NCBI GenBank assembly: GCA_026936325.1
Contig: JAPTHN010000073.1
Coordinates: forward strand, 1,116,001-1,180,000
Length of the DNA: 64,000 nt
Origin: Platynereis dumerilii
Lineage: Eukaryota; Annelida; Polychaeta; Phyllodocida; Nereididae
Direction: 5' to 3'
Position numbers and translations under genes: made by a program. The notes under the pieces are model-generated. The model was not told where the DNA came from. It was given only the letters and a program-made list of their open reading frames with translations, and searched no databases. Positions 23,055-34,099 of the stretch are shown here, piece after piece. Every line of letters starts with the position of its first letter. The stretch's first letter is position 1.

Positions 23055-24350
23055 TGCCATGCAATGTGATCTTTCATGACAACCACAACCAACAACTTCT
23101 TTCTGAGCTGAATGTTACACTTCAGCACAAGAGTCTCTATTTCAATGTTTCCTCACCAAAACATGTTGTTCAAATAATGTTAATGTTTTATATATCAGTT
23201 GTTGTGTGTACAAGATTTGGTGAAAATAAATATCTATCTATCTATCCCCAAAAAAGTCTCTTTTATTGTTTTTTTCACAAGAAATCAGTCATCACAATTT
23301 CAAAAAACTTTTTAAAATTTGGTATGGCAAATTTCCTTTGAGGAAAAGTAGTCTATTTGATTCATTTCCAGTTCATTGAAGGATGCATCAACCAGTGCAG
23401 GTTCAAAGCTAAACAAGCTGAACATGCATAATCCATTTGTCAATGCATTTTCAGTTTCTTGAAATCTGTACTTGCTATAAACAAAGTTGTGCAACTAAAT
23501 CTGTGACATTAAAGTTTTGGAATGAAGCAAAGTACAACCTGGAAAAAAACATATCAATTACACTCCTGACGGTTCCTGAAAATCTGCAAACGCTTTATTT
23601 ATCGCAAGTTACATACAGACATACAGTAGAACATGTAGTCAAAGTCAGGGTTTTTGCCAATAAGGTCTTCCCTCAGCCTATCCTAAACAAAAGTGATTGC
23701 TGTATTCTCCTCATTTCTCAAAGAAAACTGACTTCCTAAAATTTTACACAAAAAAATAGCACCTCACCTTGCTTCCAATTTTAGCATGGTGTGAAAGATA
23801 TGTACAGGGTGAGCCCAGTCTGAGACCAGACTGCTTCCTTCCCCCCCCCTCCCCTTTGCTTGGACAAAAAGCACCATATCATAAGGTACCATCATTTGGG
23901 GTGCTCCTAACACAGAAGGGAAGTCCAATGAGAAGAAGAAGAAGCTCCCTCAGAATATTGTGCGAGCTGTAATGGTGGAGGCTTAATATGCAGAGGGACA
24001 GGTACAGTCCGGGATGAACAAGAGTACTTTGCCTTTTTTGTCCTTGCATCTCTTATTTGTTGAAAATCAAAGATTTTCGGTGCAACTCGCGACAGATCAC
24101 TGACTTGTGGGACACCATCTCAAAGAATAATAATGATATCATTAGTATCTAATTTGAGGCAAATATATACAAAAGTGAATTCATTGTGAAAAAATTCAGA
24201 TCATTTAGTGTAAAGAATGGAATTTTAGAGATTGTTTTTCTATGTGGCAAAATATTGGAACATGGTGAATGGAGTTTTTTTTATGCGGTGAAAATAAATG
24301 GTGATACAACCTATTGCTGTGGCAATCGCATTTCGAGTGTGGCCTCTGTT
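23055..24350. other. No gene recognised
   Basis: Unassigned intergenic sequence with an ATCT tract at 23231-23246 that could be a SINE tail and a C-run at 23842. Open frames on either strand are short and show no protein pattern. Confidence 0.4.
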
Positions 24351-24512
24351 GACCTGAGGTGTGAAAAAGGTGATTACGACAATGTTTGGCATTGACTGTT
24401 TGTTGTAATCACCTGTTTCAAACCTCAGTTCAGTGGAGTGCAACAATGTGTCTGTGAATTCCATATGTGTGGTTGTAGGACCATGATCCTGCAACACCAA
24501 ACTGATTATTTG

Positions 24513-24587
24513 TTTCGACAGCATATACACGTATACTAAAATTGGAACGATAGAGAGAAGATTAGCATGGCCCTGCGCAAGGATTAC
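24513..24587 (+). pseudogene. U6 snRNA-derived sequence, copy 1
   Basis: TATACTAAAATTGGAACGAT, GAGAAGATTAGCATGGCC and CTGCGCAAGGAT follow the order of U6 snRNA, including the region around the ACAGAGA box (here TAGAGAGA). The 5' stem is altered by an insertion, one C is missing from the CCCC run, and everything after about U6 position 70 is lost. With no proper 3' end or T-run terminator it is unlikely to be functional. Confidence 0.85.
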
Positions 24588-24732
24588 AATGCCAAACAAT
24601 GCCAAACAAGATAATCCAGCCTGCTATTTTGTACCATGGCCTCTTGAAACACCATCAGAACATAAGAATATGTGGCAGAGCAAGGGACTTTTTGCCCAAG
24701 AAATGATAATGGAAACATTTGACCATCCATTT

Positions 24733-24889
24733 CAGTGGCGGATACAGGGAGGGGCCTAGGGGGCCTGGGCCCCCCCAGACCACCAAGATTAGTATTAACA
24801 TTTTGAAGAAAAATTCCGATAACGCGGGCCCACGAATGCCAAAACATGTCCGGCCCCCCCCTAGAATATCATGTCTGGATCCGCCACTG
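24733..24889. mobile_element. CAGTGGCGGAT MITE with 5-bp TSD
   Basis: CAGTGGCGGATACAGG and CTGGATCCGCCACTG bound 157 bp. CATTT flanks both sides. The matching spot in spacer copy 2 (about 34444) reads CCATTTATCC without the element, an empty site that confirms the insertion and a 5-bp duplication. Confidence 0.85.
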
Positions 24890-25520
24890 CATTTATCCAC
24901 CTGAAATTGTTCACGAACTATAGCTATATTGCTAGGGATATCTCCTAAATATAATGTTAAACGGTGTCCCTAGGAGCACACTTATGTATAAGAGAAGGTA
25001 GACAAATTTTTCATGGCCATGTCTACATAGAATTCTTTGCCAACTCACATCAAAACTATGGAGGCAGTTAATCAAATATCACAAACGTTTAAAGGTTATA
25101 TTTTGCATAAGTTTGGTCCATTGTGACTACATACACAGCTCTTAGTGGTTTATTATGACTGACAGCAATTTGATTTTATGAATTGACTTTTTCTGAAACA
25201 TGTGCTTTTCCCAAGCCAATGTTTTGATCAAACAGGAAGTCATATACAGTCACTACAGTGCTGCCACGCTGTTGCACCATGAAAGGAGAAAGATTTAATT
25301 TGTTGACTGTGTGTCAATTGTGCTGCTTGTATTGTATACGGGCAGTTTTTATGATATCAGTTGTAATCTTGAAAACCAGGGAATGTGGTGCAGTTTCCAA
25401 ATTGAACTTTTAAAATATGTAACATTGAAACTGAAAAATGGTTTTTCAATGACTTTTTAAGTTTTTTTGCATCTTGTCTGTATTAACGAAAAACAGAAAT
25501 AGAGGTTTCATATTTCAATG

Positions 25521-25796
25521 TTTATTTACAAATAAAATTGCACACATTTTCAAAAGATCTTCAAAGCAACGGACCTGAAAAGAGACAATACAAAATTTTA
25601 GACAGAGCAAATTTTCATCAATCCACGATCAGACTCAGAGATTTTTAACTAAACATTTTAATTCAATGAAGTCATTGTCCAGACAGGTTTTATTGTTAAC
25701 ACAGGAGATTTTTCCAACTGAATGAGAAATAAGTTCTTAATAACGTAAAGTCACAACTTTTCAGATTTCTGTGAAGTGCAAGAGCTGTCTACTCAC
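25521..25796 (-). other. 3' UTR intron and poly(A) exon of copy 2
   Basis: On the minus strand GTGAGT directly follows the TAG (25796-25791). The acceptor (attgtctcttttcag) ends at 25575. The short last exon carries AATAAA at 25526-25521. Confidence 0.7.
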
Positions 25797-26105
25797 CTAA
25801 TAAGCAGCATAGTACTGTCCGTAGTTGGCTCCGTAACCAGCAGCGCTCTTGTGTCCGTAGTTGTTTCCGTTCTGCCCGTAGTTAGCTCCGGAGTGGTCAT
25901 ACTCGTTTCCAATGTGGGCGTAGCTCTTTCCCTTCTGCTGGTAGTACTGTCCGTAAGCTCCGTAGTTGGCTCCGTATCCGTTATCATGCTTCTGTCCGTA
26001 CTGGGCTCCGTAGTGGGCACCTTGGTGGCCATGGGGCTGGTAGTATGAGCAGAGAGCAACAGCCACAAGGGCCAGGAGGATAGCAGCGGACAGGAGACGA
26101 GCCAT
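25797..26105 (-). CDS. Secreted Tyr/Gly-rich peptide, copy 2
   Basis: 102-residue precursor with the same signal peptide (Val at 16) and an 82-residue Tyr/Gly-rich mature chain without Cys. It differs from copy 1 at only three residues (Val16, Asn79, Tyr98) but from copy 3 at about a dozen, so it pairs with copy 1. It faces copy 1 tail to tail across a 4.0-kb spacer. The ATG at 26105 follows the conserved leader, and the frame stays open further upstream without an ATG in a better position. The stop is TAG. Function is unknown; a structural or adhesive secreted peptide is inferred from composition. Confidence 0.9.
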   Translation of the reverse strand: MARLLSAAILLALVAVALCSYYQPHGHQGAHYGAQYGQKHDNGYGANYGAYGQYYQQKGKSYAHIGNEYDHSGANYGQNGNNYGHKSAAGYGANYGQYYAAY

Positions 26106-26164
26106 TGTAGTGTTGTGTGAGGATGATGCAGTCAAACTGATGCCAACTCCAATAAACAGCCTCC

Positions 26165-26171
26165 TTTTATA
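26165..26171 (-). promoter_or_regulatory. TATA box of copy 2
   Basis: TATAAAA on the minus strand, within TATAAAAGGAGGCTGTTT as in copy 1, about 30 bp before the shared TCAGTTTGACTGCATC initiator-leader. Confidence 0.75.
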
Positions 26172-26349
26172 CTTACAATCAACACTATGCAGCACTGGAT
26201 TAGGGGTCTCATTAATCAGTCAGGTTCTTGGAACAATCTAGGGACCTCTGAACAATGGGTCAAGGTACATGTACAAGGCATACAGGTAATAATGTAGGTC
26301 AATCTGTTACCGGTTCAGTCTGTAGCCCATCCTGACAAGTAGCTTCACC

Positions 26350-27681
26350 ATTACAGTGAAACACTTTGATATAGGAAAAATCCTTTCAGGTTCATTTTGA
26401 TTTTTGCATTCTGTGAGTCATGATACACCATGATTTGTCATGATCATTACATTAGTATTGGAAAAATACATGCAGCTGATGATTCATGATCACTACCATG
26501 CAATATAGTTGTAAATGTGACTAAATATGTGAAACACTTTGACATGGGATGATGAGTCATCATAGGCATGATTTGTCATAACTGCATAACCACAGCCCAT
26601 ACCCTCAAGAGATTTTGTTTGTCAGCTGTTGAGAGCACCAATGCCAGTCCAAGGCAACTGGAGGCCAACAGGATGATGCCATGGGAGGAGGAGCGGTTAT
26701 GGATAATAAAAAAATATACTTCCATTGTTAGCTTGGGTACTGCAATGTTGAATCGGCCTTGGCTTGGCTTGGTGCTTTTTGTAAAGCCAGACATAATTGA
26801 TCTTTAGTTTCTCTAATCTTCTCAAGGCACCTTTTCTAGGGTAGGTCGGTAGGACGAAAAAGAAGGTGAAATCTCAGTTTTTTATACATGTCAATTTGAT
26901 AAATATTGTGGGTATGATAATTTTTTTTTTCCATAGGCAGAAAATCGGTTGGTTCGGTCGCTCTGAGAAGCGAAAAATTTAAATAAAAAGTCTGGCCTAA
27001 ATGACAATAATGTCCTGTCTAGCCTCAGTAAAAAAAATCATTCTTTCTTTCTCTTATTTACAATGTGTTGTTCGATCTTGAAATCAAGTTTTGTATAGCG
27101 AATGCTTGAAATAAATAACTGACTCTGGTACATGTATCACAGTGCAGTACTTTCTCCTCCAACCCCCCCCCCCCCCCCCCCCCCCCGCAATATGTAATGG
27201 TTGACCCCAAATGTATTTACTGTTCAATTTCCTGACTCTTCCAGGCCTTTCCTTCTTATGGATACCACCTGTTTCTGCATGTAGTTGTACCATTCTATAC
27301 ACAAATCCCTTGCTGACACAAAGGCTTTCAGATATTTCAGATAAATGACTCTCCATCTCAGCTCAGGTGGATAAGCCTACATTTGGCAGATGAATAGGAA
27401 ATTGTCATCATGAAGGAAGACCAATCACTGCCAGAGCCTGGTTATGACAAATCATCCAAATGATGACCAATCATCCCATGTCAATATCTTTCATACACAG
27501 CTTTGGATCTTACAGATTCACAGCTATGGCATGTAATCTCGATCATGAATCATCAACAGCATATATGCTTCCTATACTGATGCAATGATCATGACAAATC
27601 ATGGTGTATCATGACTCACAGAATGCAAAAATCAACATGAACCTGAAAGGATTTTTCCTATATCAAAGTGCTTCACTGTAA
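26350..27681. mobile_element. DNA transposon with long (about 240-bp) TIRs and an HTH remnant
   Basis: 26350-26590 and 27440-27681 are inverted repeats with high identity, containing TTGATATAGGAAAAATCCTT, GTCATGATACACCATGATT and a GACATGGGATGATGAGTCAT-like segment. A minus-strand helix-turn-helix fragment lies inside (27204-27356). TCATGAT and ATGACAAATCAT words are frequent in the arms. The rest of the interior, including a run of 24 C at 27163-27186, shows no more transposase. The length of 1.33 kb suggests internal deletion. Confidence 0.75.
27204..27356 (-). pseudogene. Tc1/Pax-like helix-turn-helix transposase fragment
   Basis: The minus-strand frame from the ATG at 27356 reads HLSEISESLCVSKGFVYRMV, then QLHAETGGI and KERPGRVRKL. 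This follows the Tc1-type N-terminal DNA-binding pattern (small helix, VS-x3-VYR recognition helix, ETGGI, then a basic GRxRKL). It lies in the interior of the long-TIR element, so it is probably the remnant of its transposase. There is no DDE domain. The reading frame continues into poly-G sequence that is not coding. Confidence 0.6.
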
Positions 27682-27730
27682 GAAAGTTTATTGCAAATTT
27701 CATTGTCATCATCTAAAATTAGAACTGACC

Positions 27731-27902
27731 ACACTCTAAAAAATTTCAGACAAAATCGTTTTTTTTAGATTCAAAATGGTTTTTTGAAAAACCAAATTTC
27801 ACCATTAAAAAAATCCATGTTGGTTTTGCCATTGAAATTTGATTTTTTAAAAACCATTTTGAATCTAAAAAAACCAATTTTGTCCCGAAATTTTTTAGAG
27901 TG
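27731..27902. mobile_element. CACTCTAAAAAA fold-back MITE
   Basis: CACTCTAAAAAATTTC and GAAATTTTTTAGAGTG are inverted ends. The arms (about 70 bp, with AGATTCAAAATGGTTTTTT) pair almost throughout. Elements with this end type are common in animals. Confidence 0.75.
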
Positions 27903-28104
27903 CACACAATGTGATGCTCCTTCTGTGATGCCTCAACAGCAGAAGCCTACATTTGACTCAATTATGCATTACTGGCTTTTACCAGACACCTATAGGCCTT
28001 TTTTCGTATATATGCAATCCAAAATTCTTGCCTTAAAATATACCACTATTTTATGGAATCATTTTGAATGATTATTTAGAAACTTCAATAATTTCCACTT
28101 ATCA

Positions 28105-28487
28105 TTTACAGCCAGGAAATTCGATATGCAAAAAGAATGGACTGTTGCACTGTGAAAATGGCACTTTGTGACTCAAGATAGCCAATGAAGTGTCATCTTC
28201 TCAACATTCAATATGGGAAACATGATATATAGAGACTGTTCGATTAGTCATGATCAAGAGAAGGCCATTTGATTTGTGTCATAGCTGTAGCTGATTTTAG
28301 AGTAAAAATCAGATGCATAATCCTTTTGTTTGCATGTCACGAACAAGTGGGATTAGTTTCCTAAAATCAAATTGAAAGTATTAGGTATGATCATGAAAAA
28401 TCATCAGCATGATGACACATGAAGAGCCATTTTTACAGCCCAGCAGTCCAGTTTTTGCATATCAAATTTCCTGACTGCAAGTATTTT
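28105..28487. mobile_element. TIR element, about 380 bp
   Basis: CAGGAAATTCGATATGCAAA and ATGGACTGTTGCACTGTGAA at the left are matched, inverted, by the 28430-28485 segment. The interior holds ATCATGA words like those of the 26350-27681 element and may be a relative. No coding sequence. Confidence 0.6.
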
Positions 28488-28810
28488 TACACTTTATAAT
28501 CAATTAAACTCACTTAATTATGGAAAAAAATGCAATTCTGTTGATAACATGGAATCAGTAAACTCACTAGCTTTAAAATAATTATCAGATTGCAGATGCA
28601 TAGGAATCTTGACAATAAATTATTTATGGAATTTTATTCTTGCCAACAAATATATCCCAAACAGGACTTGGCTTATAGAAGCAATTCCAATGATTCTGCA
28701 ATTGCTTAAAAGATGTAGAATTAACAAATCAAACGATTATCAGATTGCAGATAAATTAAAAAGTTTCTTAGACATTAAATGTGACATTCAGTTTCTGACA
28801 AGAAACCTGA

Positions 28811-29312
28811 ACTGGTCACACTCAAAAAAGCACACCTATTAAAAGAGACAGAACCTGTAAACTATTCAAGATAATTCTTTGTAACCTTCCAAGCCCGCTT
28901 ATTAGCCGCTTGGTCAAAGGTTTTGAAAGTTTGAAGAATATCCATTGATTTTTCAAAGATCCAGACACAATTTGTAAGATTGTTACAAAGTTGAATAAGG
29001 ATGTAATGTAAAGAATACGCACCAAATGCACATGTTACATATGCAATGATTTCAAATTGTCTACAAAGAAGTCCAGCAAGAGTGTATTGCAAAAAATTGT
29101 CACATAGGGATAATTGTCCAAGCTTATTACAACACAACTTTTTTGAAAAGGATTTAACAAGCAAAATGTGAAAAAAAGAAATTCAACACAACAAAACTTT
29201 CCAGACCCTAGGACAGGAATTCAGTCAGACCAGTGCAAAATTTCATAGTCATACCTCAATTAGAATTAGTTTTTAGTCTGTTTTAACTGGTGTGCCTTTT
29301 TAAGTGTGAGCA
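28811..29312. mobile_element. TIR element, about 500 bp
   Basis: CTGGTCACACTCAAAAAAGC at the left is matched, inverted, by CTTTTTAAGTGTGAGCAG at the right. The interior is non-coding. TSD not resolved. Confidence 0.5.
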
Positions 29313-31440
29313 GTGCATACATTTCACACACGTGGATACCAATAATACCCTATAGACAATACAAGCATATGCAATTCGAATTTGGAGATTGCAGGAGCAG
29401 AGCCATTTTGCAAATAACACACAGATATGGTGCAAATGCAATAGTTGACCTTGTACATCTCACTTATTTTGATAATGTTCTGGCATGCAAAGTATTTTTT
29501 ATTTTATAGTATTTGCATATAGAAGAAATACAACAACTAGTGGGAGCCTATTCTAAAGTCACATGAAAAATTCCAATTAGAATACAACCATACCGGGAAT
29601 CACAAACTGTTATACATTGTTTGTTGCTATGTGTGCTTTTAGCAGTTAGACATTAGATAGAAGTAGATAAGAATCTACAACTTGTAGAACCAACAACACC
29701 CAACAATAACTGCGAATTTTGAGAAAACGGTTTTCATAGTCAATTGTCAAATTTGATAGAATCTGTGACAAATATAATCAAAACACACATGTCCAGGACA
29801 TTTCTTGGACTTGTCATATATGCTAGACTGCTAGTATATGGATGGATTAAATCGATTAACAAGTATAGGTTATTCACCTAGGGAGAGGCAATATGTGATT
29901 TATCCAGCGAGGGCGTTAGCCCGAGCTGTGATAAACACATATTGCCGATCCCGTGGTGAATAACCGGCTTATACCATGAGAGAAAACTGAAACATGTAAT
30001 CCACAAACAACAAAATATCAAACAATGAAACTGTCAAACACCTTTAAAATCCCATGTGTGAAAAACAAGCCTCAGTTTATCAGATGAATTGTATGTGCAA
30101 GCAGCATGAACATGAGAATGATTCCTGGAATATTGATCATTTCATACTTATAATATGGAGATATTCCACAGATGGCCATGTAAAACCACCAACCAACAAA
30201 AATAGCTGAAAAGGTGAGTGATGCTGAACATTTTAGTCAAGACAAAAATAATAATAATTTAAATAGAAAAGATGGTCAGTTGAGTTTTCAAACTTTGGAT
30301 CTTAGTTTGTTTGTTGTTTGTGTTTTACGCCTCTGCAGCACCTTAATGGGCTATATCAAGGCAGGCGATCGCCGTATGATGATGAGATGAGAAGACTGTG
30401 AGTCTGGACTTTGGATCTTAGATTTGTGTAGAATAGAATAGAATAGAATAGAATTCATATGTTTCTTACTATTCATTGAAATTTGACACTGATGTAGATG
30501 AATATCTTGAGATTGGCCATATTCAATATTCCAACTGCAGTAGATGTCATTCAGTTGACCCTATAAATTGAAGGTACCTTGTATCGGTGACTATGCTGGG
30601 GAAAATTATGGTTTTTGGTGTGTGCTCTCCCTTTTGCATATGTTATCAGCAAACTCTAGTGAGCAAAATAGATTCAGCAGGCTGCACTGTGTGCACTGTA
30701 CACCTACCTACAGCTACCTACCCACATTGTTTGGCTTTTAAAATGTTTTATTGGTGAACAAAATGTCATTCAGTATATAATTACAAGCGCTAACTTTTTC
30801 ATTCATGTACTTTGGGTTCTTCTGGTTTTCCTTCTTTTATTTTAATTTTCTAAATAGATATACTTTTTTTTGTGACATCAAAAATTGTTTAAGTTGAAGT
30901 AGCTTTACTTGGAATTTATAAAAGCAGTGACAATTTGAAGATATGTGTCTTTGTTGATTGATTGCTGAAGTGAGACATTGTGTTGATCATTGATAAGCTT
31001 TGTTTATTTATGTTGTGCATTCATTGGTGGCCGAAATTAAGACCTTTGTTGCTGTACTGTTTTCACAGCTTCACTTATTATTCTCCCATGGGAGGATAAC
31101 TGGACAACAAGAATATGGGTTTTATTGCAGTGAAATACTGGCTCATGATTGGCTGACAGAGGTGTCGAATGGTATAAGCCCTGATACACCATGTCTATCA
31201 ATGACTGGTACTTCCGCTCGTGATAAATTGACAAGTTAAAAAATTGTCAGATGATTATGGAAGCATCTTAGGCATTAGAATCTGCTTTGATATATTACTT
31301 ATGTCAAGCAAATCTGATTTGGACCTGGCATTCCTTTGCCAATGTATCCATAAGAAAGTTCCTTTTGAATATTAGCAATGCCAGAAATACTTGAACAAGA
31401 GGGATACAACAATACAATGATATGCAAATCATACATTAAG
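29313..31440. other. Intergenic, no gene recognised apart from one fold-back
   Basis: Holds the fold-back at 29863-29973, a GTTTGTGTTTTACGCC-like repeat fragment near 30310-30400, a (TAGAA)n tract at 30430-30453 and otherwise unassigned AT-rich sequence. No open frame with a protein-like pattern was seen. Confidence 0.45.
29863..29973. repeat. Fold-back element with GAGGGC..GCCCGAG core, type 1
   Basis: The arms TATAGGTTATTCACC and GGTGAATAACCGGCTTATA pair inward through GCAATATGTGATTTATC. The core is GCGAGGGCGTTAGCCCGAGC. A half copy lies at 43352-43394. Confidence 0.8.
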
Positions 31441-31446
31441 ACAATG

Positions 31447-31472
31447 CCTTGATCTGAAATGACCTACATACT
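31447..31472 (+). promoter_or_regulatory. Conserved distal promoter element of copy 3
   Basis: CCTTGATCTG, two bases, then ATGACCTACA, about 140 bp before the start site. The same block stands before copy 4 (36039-36061, minus strand) at similar distance. The TGACCT half-site resembles nuclear-receptor sites, but the binding factor is unknown. Confidence 0.45.
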
Positions 31473-31573
31473 GGTCTGCATAAATGTAGTACTCAACAGC
31501 AACTATAGTCCTCTGGCCTAGAAGGCATTGTCTGCAGTTAGGCATGATTAATGAGTGTCAATTGACCAGTGGT

Positions 31574-31620
31574 ATATAAGGAGGTTTTTCAAAATGAGTG
31601 GGCATCAGTTTGACTGCATC
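31574..31620 (+). promoter_or_regulatory. TATA box and initiator of copy 3
   Basis: TATATAA at 31574-31580 and GGGCATCAGTTTGACTGCAT at about 31602-31621. The leader is identical to those of copies 1, 2 and 4. Confidence 0.75.
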
Positions 31621-31639
31621 ATCCTCACACAACACTACA

Positions 31640-31948
31640 ATGGCTCGTCTCCTGTCCGCTGCTATCCTCCTGGCCCTTGTGGCTGTTGCTCTCTGCTCAT
31701 ACTACCAGCCCCATGGCTACAACGGTGCCAACTACGGAGCCCAGTACGGACACAAATCTGATGCTGGTTACGGAGCCAACTACGGAGCTTACGGACAGTA
31801 CTACCGCAACAAGGGAAAGAGCTACGCCCACATTGGAAATGAGTACGAGAACTCTGGAGCCAGCTACGGACAGAACGGAAACAACTACGGACACAACAGT
31901 GCTGCTGGTTACGGAGCCAACTACGGACAGCACTACGCTGCCTATTAA
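31640..31948 (+). CDS. Secreted Tyr/Gly-rich peptide, copy 3
   Basis: 102-residue precursor: signal peptide through about residue 20, then an 82-residue mature chain with 18 Tyr, Gly-rich, no Cys. It differs from copy 1 at about 14 positions (for example YNGAN for HQGAH near residue 30 and RN for QQ at 56-57) but from copy 4 only at residues 97-98 and about eight bases. GANYG and AGYG repeats dominate. The start at 31640 is set by the conserved leader, and an in-frame upstream GTG is ignored. It is convergent with copy 4 across a 3.6-kb spacer. Function unknown. Confidence 0.9.
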   Translation: MARLLSAAILLALVAVALCSYYQPHGYNGANYGAQYGHKSDAGYGANYGAYGQYYRNKGKSYAHIGNEYENSGASYGQNGNNYGHNSAAGYGANYGQHYAAY

Positions 31949-32334
31949 GTAAGTTGTGATTTCAGCAAACATTTGTCACATTTCAACTTACTGTAGTAAC
32001 AATATCAATAGTATTTTCTGGTAAGAAGAACATCAATTTTATTTACAATCATCGTTTAATATTGGAACGATAAAAAAAAAAAACATATCCACCAAATTGT
32101 AGTGAATGTCTCAAAGAAAATACGAACATTGCATTTAATAGGTTAGCAGTTGATCCATACATGCGAATTTCAAGCCGTCTGATATAGTGATTGATTTTGG
32201 TAATTTCACCAATGGACAAACAATTCTGATATTCAGAGTAAGAGTTGCTAGTTATACTCTTCACTTTTTCTTTTTCAGACTTGAGAAACTCAAGAAGATC
32301 CTGGGAAAAGGGAGAAACAACTTAAATTAATAAA
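31949..32334 (+). other. 3' UTR intron and poly(A) exon of copy 3
   Basis: GTAAGT follows the TAA at once (31949). The acceptor (ctttttctttttcag) ends at 32278. The last exon has AATAAA at 32329-32334. Confidence 0.75.
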
Positions 32335-32597
32335 TATTTGAAAAGAAAAGTGGTGCGTTTTCTTGATTCTGAAACATCTACATTCAGAGAGACACTGAAT
32401 TCAAACATTTTCTCTAATATATCCGATGTGTCGGAGTTGACAGATAATTGACATTTATTGGTTCCTGTAAATTAATTGAAATAGACATGGGTAGCAATAG
32501 AATATAAATAGGCATTGGTATTTAGCAAATTGATTGCTGCTGGCACAAATAATTTGACATTCCTAAAGACAGTATCTCTAAATCTAAGGCCACTCTA

Positions 32598-32670
32598 CCG
32601 GCCTCGGTGAATATCACCGGTCAGGTCCGTAAAACCTGGTATTGACCTCAACCGTAGTCCATAATTGTAT
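32598..32670 (+). repeat. Half copy of fold-back type 2
   Basis: CCTCGGTGAATATCACCGGT and TCAGGTCCGTAAAACCTG match the right arm of the fold-back at 47106-47252. The left arm is absent. Confidence 0.7.
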
Positions 32671-34095
32671 ATCATCCATCTATCCATCATGCGACTGCGA
32701 CAATATCCTGGCTCTCTGTAGAATTTTTGTTTACATCAGGGATTTTTTTGCAAATATGAACTTACCAACATGCTCAATCCAAGAGGAAATATTATTTGAC
32801 AGCTTACCCAAAAGTTATCAGAAGCCAAAAAATCAGTGCCATAGCCTATTTGTTCAGATCGCGCACAACACTGAACGCTGCATTTCACAAATCTGCTTTA
32901 GGTATTCGACATTGACTTATTTTGAGGGCAGTAGTCAAATCTATTTCCCTCAAGGGTGTGTAAGTGAAAACTATTTAATTCTCAATCTTCACCAAATTGC
33001 CTGGACTTATAATCTATACACAGCAGAAGGTGTTCTGATAAAAAAATTGTAAATGGAATAATGTTACAAATTGTAAATGGAATAATGTTACATGTATACA
33101 AATTGTAAGACTAAAAACTGAATTAGTTGAAATTGAAGCATATAATCGGTTTTAATGCAATGCCATTTTGTGCTAATAATAGTCACCAAATTGTCTGGAT
33201 GTGTTGGGCACACACAAAATTAATTCATGACAAAATCACATTTAAATATGCAACTTTAACTTAAAAGAATTTATTATTAGAAACTGTTCTGATTTCTCAA
33301 GCAAGAATAAAGTAGTAAAACTTTTTTGGTCTGGTGAAATTGTATTTGTTTAATTAAATTTCACATCTACGTAAGGCATTTGACACAATTTTCTGTTCAG
33401 ATTCATGAGAAGGGTTCTTACTTATTACACCTACTTAAAAAAAATTGGCCATATTTAAAGAAAAATTAGTTCAATAAAAACCCTGATGTACCAACATTTC
33501 AATCCTGCATTTAATTGTGATTTTGTCATGAATACTTGTTTTGATTTTGGTGACCATTACCATCATGCAAACAACATTTAATGCTAAAATTTCTATCAAA
33601 ACACATGCCAATGTTTACAGACTACAATTCCTGAGATTTTATGGAAGATTGAGCAAGTATCTACGTTGTTATGATTGGTCACAATAATAAGTTAATAACC
33701 CCATAGTGAAGCATAGCAGCTGAGTATAAACAAACGGCCATGGCTGTATGCCCAGAAATCTGGAATAATTTTGGAGAAAACGTGGTAAGAAACTGTAATT
33801 TTAGGACTTCGAACACTGGCATGTCTTGCATGGCTGCTGTGAAGGTCTCATTATCTTCCCAAATCAACCTTTGGAAGCCTCAACTCCATTTTTTTGAAAG
33901 AATTTTGAACTTTGGTTGAATGTGTCCCACCATCATAAACCCCCTTGAATTGAAAATTTCACCCTGCTGTAGGTAGCTTTACCTTGAGTTGAATCACGTA
34001 TATTTTTAGTGACTGAAAATTATTTGAAAATTTTATTTGGGTGAACTGGAAAAATTGATAATTTTAGATTTAAAAATATGTAACGTATCACGTAT
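32671..34095. other. Intergenic, no gene recognised
   Basis: A 136-codon open frame at 32642-33052 (+) has no recognisable domain, starts in repeat sequence and is not supported. A short minus-strand stretch near 33790-33870 (DNETFTAAMQDMPVFEVLK) looks slightly protein-like but has no confirmed splice context. The rest is AT-rich. Confidence 0.4.
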
Positions 34096-34099
34096 TTGC

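Larger units (their letters stand above)
24350..25265 (+). repeat. U6-bearing duplicated spacer, copy 1
   Basis: This segment matches 34100-34850 (copy 2): a CAGATAATCCAGC-like phrase, AAGCCAATGTTTTGA, GACAGCAATTTGATTTTAT and GTACAGTGCTGCCAC-like runs recur in the same order. The U6-bearing inner part (about 24390-24590) is inverted relative to copy 2. A MITE (24733-24889) is present here and absent from copy 2. Copy 1 ends about 530 bp from the end of gene copy 2. The stretch 25266-25514 is unassigned. Confidence 0.8.

Noticed and set aside
32061-32072. ATTGGAACGATA followed by A-run, as in U6
   Set aside because: Only 12 bases match, in the copy-3 3' UTR intron; too short to call a U6 relic.
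32642-33052. 136-codon frame
   Set aside because: Begins in the fold-back half copy; no splice, promoter or family evidence.
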